64,000 nt of DNA from Candidatus Thiodiazotropha endoloripes (GTDB lineage Bacteria > Pseudomonadota > Gammaproteobacteria > Chromatiales > Chromatiaceae): contig NZ_LVJW01000003.1 of the NCBI RefSeq assembly GCF_001708965.1, forward strand, positions 62,001 to 126,000, read 5' to 3'. Below are positions 17,503 to 25,513 of this stretch, piece after piece (the first letter of the stretch is position 1; every line of letters begins with the position of its first letter). Both the position numbers and the translations under genes were made by a program. Under the pieces are notes generated by a model that saw only the letters and a program-made list of their open reading frames with translations, was not told the origin of the DNA and did no database searches.

Positions 17503-19521
17503 ATGTGTGGCATTGCAGGATTTATCTATGCGGACCGGGATCGCCCTGTCGACCCTGAAACCCTGGTGGCCATGGCGGCCATTCAACACCATCGCGGCCC
17601 GGACGGCTTTGGCGTGCGGCGCATGCCGGGGGTGGGATTCAGTCACGCCAGGCTCTCCATCGTGGACCTGGATGAGAGTCGTGGGCGACAGCCATTCGAG
17701 AGTGCCGATGGTCGACTGATGCTGACCAAGAACGGTGAGCTCTACGACTACCAGCGCATCCGTGCAGATCTCACTGCCCGGGGAGACCGGTTTCAGACCA
17801 AAAGCGATTCGGAGATGATCATGCATCTCTATCCGCGCCTGGGGCTGGAGGGGATGCTGCCCCATCTACGGGGTGAGTTCGCCTTTGCTCTCTACGACAG
17901 ATCGGCCGAACGTCTGATGCTGGTGCGGGATCGCTTCGGCATCAAGCCGCTCTACTGGGCTGAAGCGGACGGGGTGCTGGTGTTCGGCTCGGAACTGAAG
18001 GTGCTGTTCGCCCATCCCGAAGTGCAGCGGAAATTCGATCCGGCGGGTGTCTATCATCAGCTGATGCAGACCATCGTGCCTGGTTCCACCGCATTCGAAA
18101 ACATCCATCAGGTACCCCCTGGGCATCAGCTGGTGGTGGAGCGAAAGGGTGGGCGCTTGCATGTTTCCCAACAGAAATATTGGGACATGCCCTTTCCTGA
18201 TGAGGCTGACAGACCTTCCGAATACGATGAAGATGAGTGGATCGAAGCGGTGCGCGCCAAACTGCTGGAAGCGGTGCAGCTGCGTCTGGAGGCGGACGTG
18301 CCGGTGGGCTGTTATCTCTCCGGTGGTATCGACTCCTGTTCGATTCTCGGATTGGCTGCAGCAGCCAGGCAGAGCCCGGTGAAGGCCTTCACCATCGGTT
18401 TTGACAACAAGGACTATGACGAATCCCCGATCGCCCGGGAGATGGCCGAAAGCACCGGTGCGGATCAGGATGTGATGATGCTGGATGCCTCTCATCTTTA
18501 TGATAATTTTGTCGAGACTCTGTGGCACACCGAGCGGACCATCTACAACACCCTGGGGGTGGCAAAACTGTTGATGAGCCGGCATGTGCAGAGCGTCGAC
18601 TACAAGGTGGTGCTGACCGGCGAGGGTTCCGATGAGTTGTTCGGTGGCTATCCCGCCTTCCGCCGGGATATGTTTCTGCACGGTCTGGATCATCTCTCCG
18701 CCGAGGAGCGTGCCGAGTGGGAGAAGCTGCTGGCGGAGCAGAACAAGCTTTTTAAGGGGGCAATGCTGGCAGAAGATGAAGTTCGTCATCAGGCGCTGGA
18801 GGAGAAGGTCGGATTCACCCCGAGCTGTCTGCAGCCCTGGCTGGCTTCCGCTACCCGGGTGCCGGGACTGCTCTCTACAGAGCTGAACGCTCAATTGACC
18901 GGCTACGATCCGGGGCAGGCCATTGCGCAGCAGCTCGATGGCGAGAGTCTCGCTGGACGCCATCCCCTGGATAAGGCCCAGTATGTCTGGATCAAGACCA
19001 TGCTCGAGGGGCAGATTCTCACCTGGGGTGGTGACCGGGTCGATATGGCCAACTCCATGGAGGCCCGCCCCGCCTTTCTCGATCATCACCTGGCGGAATT
19101 GGCGGCGCAGCTACCCCCATCCCTGCGCATCAAGGGCAAGACGGAGAAGTATGTGCTGCGTGAGGCGATGAAAGGGCTGTTGCCTGAGGTGCTCTACAAG
19201 CGGGAGAAGTTTGCCTTCATGGCACCGCCTGCCCACACCGATCCGAAAAAGTGGGCCGCGATGCGGGGGTTGGCGGATGAGTATCTGAATCCGACCGCCA
19301 TCGCCGATGCGGGCCTTCTGTCGGCCGACGGGGTCAAGGCGTTGTTCGATCTGCATGACGACAAGCAGTTAACGGCAGCCACCCAGAACAAACTCGATGC
19401 GATCATCAACCACCTGCTTGGTGTGCAGGTACTGCATCGTCACTTTGTGGCAACGGATGTTCCGGCACAGGCCAGGGCCAAGGCGGAACAGCTCGGCTGG
19501 CGTGTGGAAGCTTCCATGTAA
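17503..19521 (+). CDS. Glutamine-hydrolysing asparagine synthetase-like amidotransferase (long form)
   Basis: The 672-residue protein is about 115 residues longer than E. coli AsnB. The N-terminal class II glutaminase domain has the catalytic Cys2 (MCGIAGFIY), HHRGPDG and GEL-Y motifs. The C-terminal synthetase domain has the ATP pyrophosphatase loop YLSGGIDS and GEGSDELFGGY. Such enzymes adenylate a carboxylate and convert it to an amide; relatives make the terminal amide of the osmolyte N-acetylglutaminylglutamine amide. Last gene of the operon, it may amidate the carbamoylated product of the preceding enzyme. Ordinary asparagine synthesis remains possible. Confidence 0.9.
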   Translation: MCGIAGFIYADRDRPVDPETLVAMAAIQHHRGPDGFGVRRMPGVGFSHARLSIVDLDESRGRQPFESADGRLMLTKNGELYDYQRIRADLTARGDRFQTKSDSEMIMHLYPRLGLEGMLPHLRGEFAFALYDRSAERLMLVRDRFGIKPLYWAEADGVLVFGSELKVLFAHPEVQRKFDPAGVYHQLMQTIVPGSTAFENIHQVPPGHQLVVERKGGRLHVSQQKYWDMPFPDEADRPSEYDEDEWIEAVRAKLLEAVQLRLEADVPVGCYLSGGIDSCSILGLAAAARQSPVKAFTIGFDNKDYDESPIAREMAESTGADQDVMMLDASHLYDNFVETLWHTERTIYNTLGVAKLLMSRHVQSVDYKVVLTGEGSDELFGGYPAFRRDMFLHGLDHLSAEERAEWEKLLAEQNKLFKGAMLAEDEVRHQALEEKVGFTPSCLQPWLASATRVPGLLSTELNAQLTGYDPGQAIAQQLDGESLAGRHPLDKAQYVWIKTMLEGQILTWGGDRVDMANSMEARPAFLDHHLAELAAQLPPSLRIKGKTEKYVLREAMKGLLPEVLYKREKFAFMAPPAHTDPKKWAAMRGLADEYLNPTAIADAGLLSADGVKALFDLHDDKQLTAATQNKLDAIINHLLGVQVLHRHFVATDVPAQARAKAEQLGWRVEASM

Positions 19522-19556
19522 CGATCGGCTTGATAAGCTGACTGCACAGCCCGCGA

Positions 19557-20216
19557 TTATGGCCAGCTGGTTTCACAACTGGTCTCCTGGTTTGCGCAAA
19601 CACCTCGAAACCAGGCACGCCCCTGAGAGGCTCGCCGCTCAGCTTCGGTGAGTCTCTTCAGTGCCAGGGTTTGCGGGTTACGCGCTCTGCCAAGGGAGTA
19701 GTCCAGCAGTACCCATTCACCCGAGCAGGCGACCACCTGCACTATCTTGCCCATCGAGGTCAGCCAATCCCCCTTCAGGTCGAGCAGTTTTGCGCTCTCG
19801 GCATCGGGACGCTGATGCCCGCTACCGGATTGCACCATGAACGCCACCTGCTCACCTGGTATCCAGCCGATACCTGGATGAGTGGCTCTGATTGGCAGCT
19901 TGCTGCGGTTCGGGTCATCTTTCGCGCCACGGATCTTCAGCCAGCCCCGATCTGAGCCGATGATCTGGAACTCGATGCCAAAGTTGTGGCTGTCAAAATT
20001 GATCACATAGGCTGGCAGTATGCCAACCACCTGGGCATTCATCTCAGCTGAAGAGCGTACTTGCAGGCCATGCTGATGGGTCTCCTTTGACCAACCTTCA
20101 ATCCGGCATTCGGTTTCAGTGGTGGGCACCCAGGCCTCTTCTGCAAAACTCAATGAAGTGAGCGAGAGGCAGAAGAACAGGGTAGCCGTTCTACTGAATG
20201 GTTTGTCGATAACTAT
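19557..20216 (-). CDS. Secreted SH3-like domain protein, candidate periplasmic immunity protein; apparent ATA start
   Basis: The first conventional start (TTG at 20153) falls inside a signal peptide. The frame stays open upstream through a complete signal sequence (MVIDKPFSRTATLFF..., ending SLSFA before EEAW) to an ATA at 20216, which overlaps the preceding TAG stop as ATAG and has GAGGT six bases upstream. So a rare ATA start, or an ATG lost by mutation, is likely. The mature part has a bacterial SH3-like section (GLQVRSSAEMNAQVVGILP, then DRGWLKIRGA) and paired C-terminal cysteines. Coupling to the gene at 20213 suggests an immunity or partner protein. The function is unproven. Confidence 0.6.
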   Translation of the reverse strand: MVIDKPFSRTATLFFCLSLTSLSFAEEAWVPTTETECRIEGWSKETHQHGLQVRSSAEMNAQVVGILPAYVINFDSHNFGIEFQIIGSDRGWLKIRGAKDDPNRSKLPIRATHPGIGWIPGEQVAFMVQSGSGHQRPDAESAKLLDLKGDWLTSMGKIVQVVACSGEWVLLDYSLGRARNPQTLALKRLTEAERRASQGRAWFRGVCANQETSCETSWP

Positions 20217-21265
20217 GGTGTGACCTCGGTAAGCACATAATTCCAGGTGGTCTGACCCGGATGGGTTCTGATGCTCTCTTCAAAGCGCACGTAGTCGTTG
20301 GGGTGCACGGTTGTACAGCCAGCCGAATCGGTATTGGTTCGGCTGCCTGAGTGTATTTTGAATGTGCGGTTAAGGTCATCACTGGTGCCCGGGTTGCTGT
20401 TATCCACATAGCCGGTTCCGGCAGTGAAACGCTCAACCCCGCCTTGCCCCTGGTTTACCGACTGTGGTGTTGGTCTCAGTGCAAAATCACTGCCGCCTGC
20501 CGAGGCTGGATTGCGATGGGTATCTTCATACATTTGAATGGTCTGTGGCGCGGCCAGTCTGCCCTGGTCACGGATACCATCACCCGTGACATCCTCACCG
20601 ACCGAGCGCCGGAATCGGTTATCCGGATGGTTGGCCAGGTTGGCATCATATTGTGCGCTGGGCTCGGTTGAAACCCGATTGAACTCCTCTACGTGAACGG
20701 TGCCATTGGCCTCTCTGGAGATGACGGCGATGCGGTCATCGTAAACCCCCCGGCCATGGTTTTCCAAGCTGCCGGTTTCAGAACGCAGGCCGACGATGAC
20801 ACTGTTCCCGTTGGCCAGGTCATCCCGTGCGGCCTGATCGCCTCGGGTCTGTACAATACTGGCGTAGACATCAAATTTCTGTTGATCGGAGAGTGTGGAT
20901 GTCACCGGCATCTCGGGTGTTTGGCTGCCGGCTTGATTGATCTGCCTGATGGCTGTACCGATCTCTGCCGGACTGGTGAACAGGTTCTGATTGTTGTGAG
21001 AGGTGTCAGGTGAAATGGAGTACTGGAGCTCAGCGCTGACCATCCGGTCGAGTGCCTGTTGAACAGCGGGAGCTTGTCCCTGTTTGTGGTTGTTCAGAAG
21101 TGCGACCGCTTCTCCCTGTATGCCCTGTCTGAACAGGTTGGCAACCTCCTGTGCGACAGTCTGGTTGCTTCGAAATGGCGTGCTGAGGGGAGTATGGGTT
21201 GCCCCGAACAGATAGTTTGGTGAGCGTAATTGATTGGTGCCAAATGTGGTTGCTGATCCGTTCAT
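20213..21265 (-). CDS. Putative peptidoglycan-acting effector-like protein (C-terminal H-x-G...S-x-GC motif)
   Basis: The 350-residue protein has no signal peptide and starts at ATG 21265 with GGAGT nine bases upstream. The N-terminal 90 residues are Gln/Asn/Ala-rich. The middle has a YDDRIAVISREANGTVHVEEF beta-stretch. The C-terminus carries FKIHSGSRTNTDSAGCTTV, where the His...Ser-x-Gly-Cys pattern resembles the catalytic core of L,D-transpeptidase-type cysteine enzymes, including the type VI secretion effector family Tlde1. An enzyme without its own export signal, followed by a coupled exported protein, is the usual layout of effector-immunity pairs that target the cell wall. No secretion-system gene is nearby. 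The family is not firmly recognised. Confidence 0.6.
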   Translation of the reverse strand: MNGSATTFGTNQLRSPNYLFGATHTPLSTPFRSNQTVAQEVANLFRQGIQGEAVALLNNHKQGQAPAVQQALDRMVSAELQYSISPDTSHNNQNLFTSPAEIGTAIRQINQAGSQTPEMPVTSTLSDQQKFDVYASIVQTRGDQAARDDLANGNSVIVGLRSETGSLENHGRGVYDDRIAVISREANGTVHVEEFNRVSTEPSAQYDANLANHPDNRFRRSVGEDVTGDGIRDQGRLAAPQTIQMYEDTHRNPASAGGSDFALRPTPQSVNQGQGGVERFTAGTGYVDNSNPGTSDDLNRTFKIHSGSRTNTDSAGCTTVHPNDYVRFEESIRTHPGQTTWNYVLTEVTP

Positions 21266-21382
21266 GGATAACTCCAGTATCTCAGTTCCTTGATTTGCAG
21301 GAGTTCTATTCTATGGGCTCCATTCAGGCTTGGGCACTGGGGATTACCCTAGCGCCTGTTAAGCCGAATACAATCGTTCGGT

Positions 21383-23770
21383 TTACTGGTTGATGTCCAC
21401 CCAAAGTGTCACGGTTTCCGGTGGCAGACAGACCTGATCGTTACAGGCCTGAAGCTGTAACTCAACCGGCAGTGTCGTTGTTTCAGTTTTCTCTTCATCG
21501 AGTTGTTTCAACAGAGTTTGTAAGCTGATTTCTCCCCCATAGACAGAGAGTGGCTGTTGCTGAAATGCGAGTCTCTCCTGTTTTCCCTTTGGGTAGGTTA
21601 CCGGCCCCATCTGCCAGCCTTCGAGCTGTTGTGCAAGTGTCAGGCGGGTTGCAATCAGATCCTTGCCGTTGGGTTGGTTGGAGTTGATGTGCCAGCCTTC
21701 CGGGATCTCGATCTTCAGGTTCAGCAGGATCTGTTGAGCGGCCTTGCTGGTGTTGGCTTGAATGCGGATGCCGCCCTGTCCGGCATAGGCCCTCGAGCCG
21801 AGTTCCCCATGCTGGTGGTCGGCCACGGCACTCAGCAGATAACCGTAACTGATCGGTGTTGCTTCGAGGGCCGGGGCAAAGCGGGCTATCAGGGCATCGG
21901 TCTGCTTGCGAAAGTCCAGTTCGCCACTGCGCTGCCAGAGTCGCTGCAGGCTGTGTATTGCGACGGAACTGCCCGAGGGAATGGCATTGTCAGAGCCCTC
22001 ATCCTTGGGGCGTCCCATACCGGTGATGCTGCTCTCGGCCTCATTCATGAAAAAGCCGCCCTGCTGATCGTCGAGAAAGCGTTCGGTCATCGCTCCGGCA
22101 AGCTCTTTGGCGCGGTTCAACCAGCGCTGTTCGGCGGTCAGGTCGTAGAGGTAGAGAAAGCTCTCCGACAGGTAGGCGTAATCCTCCTGGGTGGCCCGGA
22201 TGGAAGACTGACCATTCAGGTGGACCCGCCACAGATGGCCGGTTTTATAACGGTTCTGCTGCCAGAGAAAATCGGCCGCCTTGATTGCCGCATCACGATA
22301 GCTGTTGTTATCCAGCAGATCGGCGGCCTGGGCAAATGCGGTGATCATCATACCGTTCCATGCGGTGACGATCTTGTCATCTCTGAGGGGTGGGATGCGT
22401 TTGTTGCGTCTCTCCAGCAGTATCCGGTTGATCTCCTCCATCTGTGTCAGCAGATCGGTCAATCCGAGTTGGTTCTCTTCGGCAAACTCGGTGAACGATT
22501 GCGGCAGGTGGAGAATGTTGCGACCTTCAAAGTTTCCGGATGGTGTTACCCCGTAGAGAGCGCTCGCCAGACTCGCCTGCTGCTGATCTAGAGCGGTGTT
22601 CAGCTCATCCTGGGTCCAGGTGAAAAACAGTCCCTCTTCGCCTTCGCTGTCAGCATCGGTTGCGGAATAGAACCCTCCCTCCGGTGCGGTCATCTCACGC
22701 AGTACATAGTCGAGGGTCTGGGTGGCGATCCGACGAAACTCCTCTCTGCCGGTGATACGCCAGGCTCCCAGGTAGATACGACTGAGATGGGCCTGGTTGT
22801 AGAGCATCTTTTCGAAGTGGGGTACCAGCCACTCATAGTCGGTGGAGTAGCGATGGAATCCGCCTGCCACCTGATCATAGATGCCACCCCGTCCCATCTG
22901 GTCCAGTGTTATCGTCAGCATCTGCAGGGCCTCTTCATCCCCATGTCGTTGCGCCTGGTCGAGCAGCAGATAGAGCCAGGGTTCCCTGGGGAACTTCGGT
23001 GCCTGACCAAAGCCCCCCTGGATCTCATCGAATGCGTTCTGCATGCTCTTCACTGCCTGGCCGATGACCCCTGGATCGAGTGCCTTTGCCTCGCCTCTCA
23101 GACGATTGCTCTGCGCCACCGCATCCGCCACTTTTTCGGCCTGAGCAATCAGTTCGTCTGATCTCTCTACCCAGAGTTTCTTCACCTGGTCTAGCAGCGA
23201 GGTGAACTGTTCAGGGGTGAAATAGGTGCCGCCGTAGAAAGGTTTACCCTCGGGGGTCAGAAAGCTGGACATGGGCCAGCCCCCGTGACCGGTCATCAGC
23301 ATCACAGCGGTCATGTAGACCTCATCCACATCGGGATGGCTCTCCCGGTCCACCTTGATGGCAATGAAGTCACGGTTCAGCTGGGCGGCGATCGACAGGT
23401 TTTCAAAACTCTCCCGCTCCATCACATGACACCAGTGACAGGTTGAATAACCGATGGAGAGAAAGATCGGTTTATTCTCCTGTTTTGCCTTCTGGAAGGC
23501 TGCCTCGGACCAGGGGTGCCAGTCGACCGGGTTATGTGCATGCTGTAGCAGATAGGGAGAATCCTCCAGGATTAGTTGGTTGATATAACTGGGGGTGCCA
23601 TCCGCATTGAAATGTTCGGTTCGCGGTCGGTAGCCAATGCCTTTATCCAGATAGGCCTGATAGAGTTTTTTTGCCATAGACTCGGATCTCTCCAGATGTA
23701 GGGTCTCATCTGCATGGCCTGCCGGTTGCAGAACCAGCAGGCTGATAACAATCAACAGAACTCTTGGCAT
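21383..23770 (-). CDS. Exported DUF255 thioredoxin-domain protein fused to a DsbD-alpha-like domain
   Basis: The 795-residue protein has a signal peptide ([15 protein letters not shown]..., cleaved near HADE). Residues about 60-200 form the DUF255 thioredoxin-like domain (HNPVDWHPW and redox motif [14 protein letters not shown]), followed by the alpha/alpha barrel typical of YyaL/SPATA20 proteins (about 220-640). The last 130 residues resemble the N-terminal domain of DsbD, with [13 protein letters not shown] holding a Cys pair. That tail suggests it receives or passes electrons in the periplasm. It lies 47 bases downstream of the sulfurtransferase gene on the same strand, so a shared sulfur or thiol-redox role is likely. 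Confidence 0.85.
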   Translation of the reverse strand: MPRVLLIVISLLVLQPAGHADETLHLERSESMAKKLYQAYLDKGIGYRPRTEHFNADGTPSYINQLILEDSPYLLQHAHNPVDWHPWSEAAFQKAKQENKPIFLSIGYSTCHWCHVMERESFENLSIAAQLNRDFIAIKVDRESHPDVDEVYMTAVMLMTGHGGWPMSSFLTPEGKPFYGGTYFTPEQFTSLLDQVKKLWVERSDELIAQAEKVADAVAQSNRLRGEAKALDPGVIGQAVKSMQNAFDEIQGGFGQAPKFPREPWLYLLLDQAQRHGDEEALQMLTITLDQMGRGGIYDQVAGGFHRYSTDYEWLVPHFEKMLYNQAHLSRIYLGAWRITGREEFRRIATQTLDYVLREMTAPEGGFYSATDADSEGEEGLFFTWTQDELNTALDQQQASLASALYGVTPSGNFEGRNILHLPQSFTEFAEENQLGLTDLLTQMEEINRILLERRNKRIPPLRDDKIVTAWNGMMITAFAQAADLLDNNSYRDAAIKAADFLWQQNRYKTGHLWRVHLNGQSSIRATQEDYAYLSESFLYLYDLTAEQRWLNRAKELAGAMTERFLDDQQGGFFMNEAESSITGMGRPKDEGSDNAIPSGSSVAIHSLQRLWQRSGELDFRKQTDALIARFAPALEATPISYGYLLSAVADHQHGELGSRAYAGQGGIRIQANTSKAAQQILLNLKIEIPEGWHINSNQPNGKDLIATRLTLAQQLEGWQMGPVTYPKGKQERLAFQQQPLSVYGGEISLQTLLKQLDEEKTETTTLPVELQLQACNDQVCLPPETVTLWVDINQ

Positions 23771-23817
23771 AGCTAACGCTCACCCTTGCCGTTGCAGGCT
23801 GTCTATTCCGTACAGAG

Positions 23818-24711
23818 TCAAAAGCTCAGTCTGACCTGTTGATCCATCGGCAGAGTCGGATCGGCCGCCCACTCCTGGGTGGATCCGTCGTAGAGTTTGG
23901 CCTGATGGTTACCGAGCAGCTCGTGGGAGACAAACCAGGCCAGTGCAGCACGATTGCCGGTGTGGCAATAGTTGATCTGTGCACCTTGCAGAGGGACATT
24001 GCCGGCCGTGTAGATCTGCTTCAGGTTCTCCACGCTGTGCAGTTTGCCGCTGCCGTTGACGGTCAGCCAGTCGTAGTTGAGATTGACCGCGCCGGGCAGA
24101 CTGCCGGGACGCTCCTTGGCGCCACCTTTATAGATGCCCAGGTACTCCGCACGGGTGCGGTTATCCACCGCCAGAGCACCTGAGTTGACGGCCTGTTCAA
24201 CCGCCTTGGCATCCGGATTCATCTGCGCTCGGTAGTCTGCCTTGAAAGTGGTGGGCTTGAGCTGATGATTGCCTTTCTCCAGGGGGTATTTTCGGGTCTC
24301 CGCATAGGCGATCAGACCACCATCCAGGATTGAAACCTTATCGTGTCCCAGGACTTTGAAACTCCAGTAGACCCGGGATGCCACTGCCATATCACCGGCG
24401 CTGGCACCGAGCGGAATCAGCACCACATGTGAGCTGTTGCCGATGCCCAGGGAGCCGATCAGCTTCTCCATGATGGGAACCGGGGGCAGTAGTTTGGGTT
24501 GGCCCTTTTTTTCCGTCCGCCAATGACCATATTCGGTGTTTATGGATCCCGGGATATGAAACCGCAGGTAGTTCTGGTTGCTCTGCAGATCGAGCAACAC
24601 CAGGTCGGGGCTGTTTTTGTTCTGTTGCAGCCACTCGACGGATACCAGTGGTTGGGCCGAGAGGGGAAGTGCGGTTGCGAGAAGTATCAGGATGAAAGCG
24701 AATCTGTACAT
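23818..24711 (-). CDS. Periplasmic two-domain rhodanese sulfurtransferase
   Basis: A signal peptide (ends ALPLSAQ) precedes two rhodanese domains in 297 residues. The N-terminal domain (LVSVEWLQQNKNSPDLVLLD) is structural; the C-terminal one has the catalytic cysteine in INYCHTGNRAALAWF. Such thiosulfate or 3-mercaptopyruvate sulfurtransferases move sulfane sulfur to cyanide or thiols. Export to the periplasm suits an organism that oxidises reduced sulfur compounds. It is the first gene of a two-gene unit with the DUF255 protein. Confidence 0.9.
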   Translation of the reverse strand: MYRFAFILILLATALPLSAQPLVSVEWLQQNKNSPDLVLLDLQSNQNYLRFHIPGSINTEYGHWRTEKKGQPKLLPPVPIMEKLIGSLGIGNSSHVVLIPLGASAGDMAVASRVYWSFKVLGHDKVSILDGGLIAYAETRKYPLEKGNHQLKPTTFKADYRAQMNPDAKAVEQAVNSGALAVDNRTRAEYLGIYKGGAKERPGSLPGAVNLNYDWLTVNGSGKLHSVENLKQIYTAGNVPLQGAQINYCHTGNRAALAWFVSHELLGNHQAKLYDGSTQEWAADPTLPMDQQVRLSF

Positions 24712-25084
24712 ATGGCACCTTGATATCGAGTTTTTTACTATGGTGTTGGTTGTCGGCAGGAGATTACACCATAAGGTTTGCCTGATCTCCGTTTAAATGC
24801 ATTGAGATTGTTTTATACGACATACCGAGTCGCGGGGTTGATAATTATGTGATCGGATTCCTCGGATAAAGTTGCGTCAGCAGCTATTTACTCTCTGTAT
24901 CACTACCAGTCGGCCTGTTATTGTGAATAACTCTTGCGATCAATCCACTCGCTTGATTGAGTCGATTGGAGGGTCGTTTCATACAGGGTTTGAACTCCAG
25001 GCCTCATTCTGACGCCAAACCGATTGAGAAAAAACATTCTGCCCCTCTGGTAATCACGGGGCCCTGTGTCAGAATAGTGTGATC
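24712..25084. other. Intergenic region with an imperfect inverted repeat
   Basis: This 373-base gap separates divergent genes and shows no convincing coding frame. The only structure seen is an imperfect dyad at 24941-24968, CAATCCACTC and GAGTCGATTG around an eight-base spacer, with one mismatch. It could be an operator or weak hairpin. The promoters of both flanking genes should lie here. Confidence 0.5.
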
Positions 25085-25498
25085 ATGAAAAATACGATTA
25101 TTAAGCTACTCTTGGCTTGTTTGATGTTGTTGCTCTCAGCCGGAGTGACTGCAGATGATTACGCAGATGGGATGGCCGCGCTGACAGGTGGCGATTACAC
25201 CACCGCCTATCGGACGTTCAAACGACTGGCAAAGCGGGACCATGTGGAGGCCCAATTCCAGCTCGGCATGCTCTATCTCCATGGTCGTGGGACAAAGCAG
25301 AATACCCAGCAGGGCGTCAACTGGCTGAAACAGGCAGCAGAGGATGGCTACTACTATCTGGCGGCCAATGAACTGGGTCAGATCTACCTGGCTGGACAGT
25401 GGGTGGAGCGCAGTGAGAGCGAGGCCATCAAGTGGCTTGAGCTGGCAACCCAGATAGCCGAGGAAAATGAGGATGAGGCGGAAGACGGCTGTGATTGA
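25085..25498 (+). CDS. Exported Sel1-repeat (TPR-like) protein
   Basis: From the ATG at 25085 the protein has 137 residues; a GTG two codons earlier is less likely. A signal peptide (KLLLACLMLLLSAGVTAD) is followed by two Sel1 repeats (HVEAQFQLGMLYLHGRGTKQ and a second with YYYLAANELGQIYLAG) and an acidic C-terminal tail. Sel1 proteins are alpha-solenoid scaffolds for protein interactions in the periplasm. It ends 15 bases before gspA, so it may be part of the same transcript. Confidence 0.85.
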   Translation: MKNTIIKLLLACLMLLLSAGVTADDYADGMAALTGGDYTTAYRTFKRLAKRDHVEAQFQLGMLYLHGRGTKQNTQQGVNWLKQAAEDGYYYLAANELGQIYLAGQWVERSESEAIKWLELATQIAEENEDEAEDGCD

Positions 25499-25513
25499 TC
25501 CGCTTGCAAGACC

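Noticed and set aside
17866-19089. 407-codon antisense frame inside the asparagine synthetase gene
   Set aside because: It lacks domain motifs and lies opposite both intact catalytic domains.
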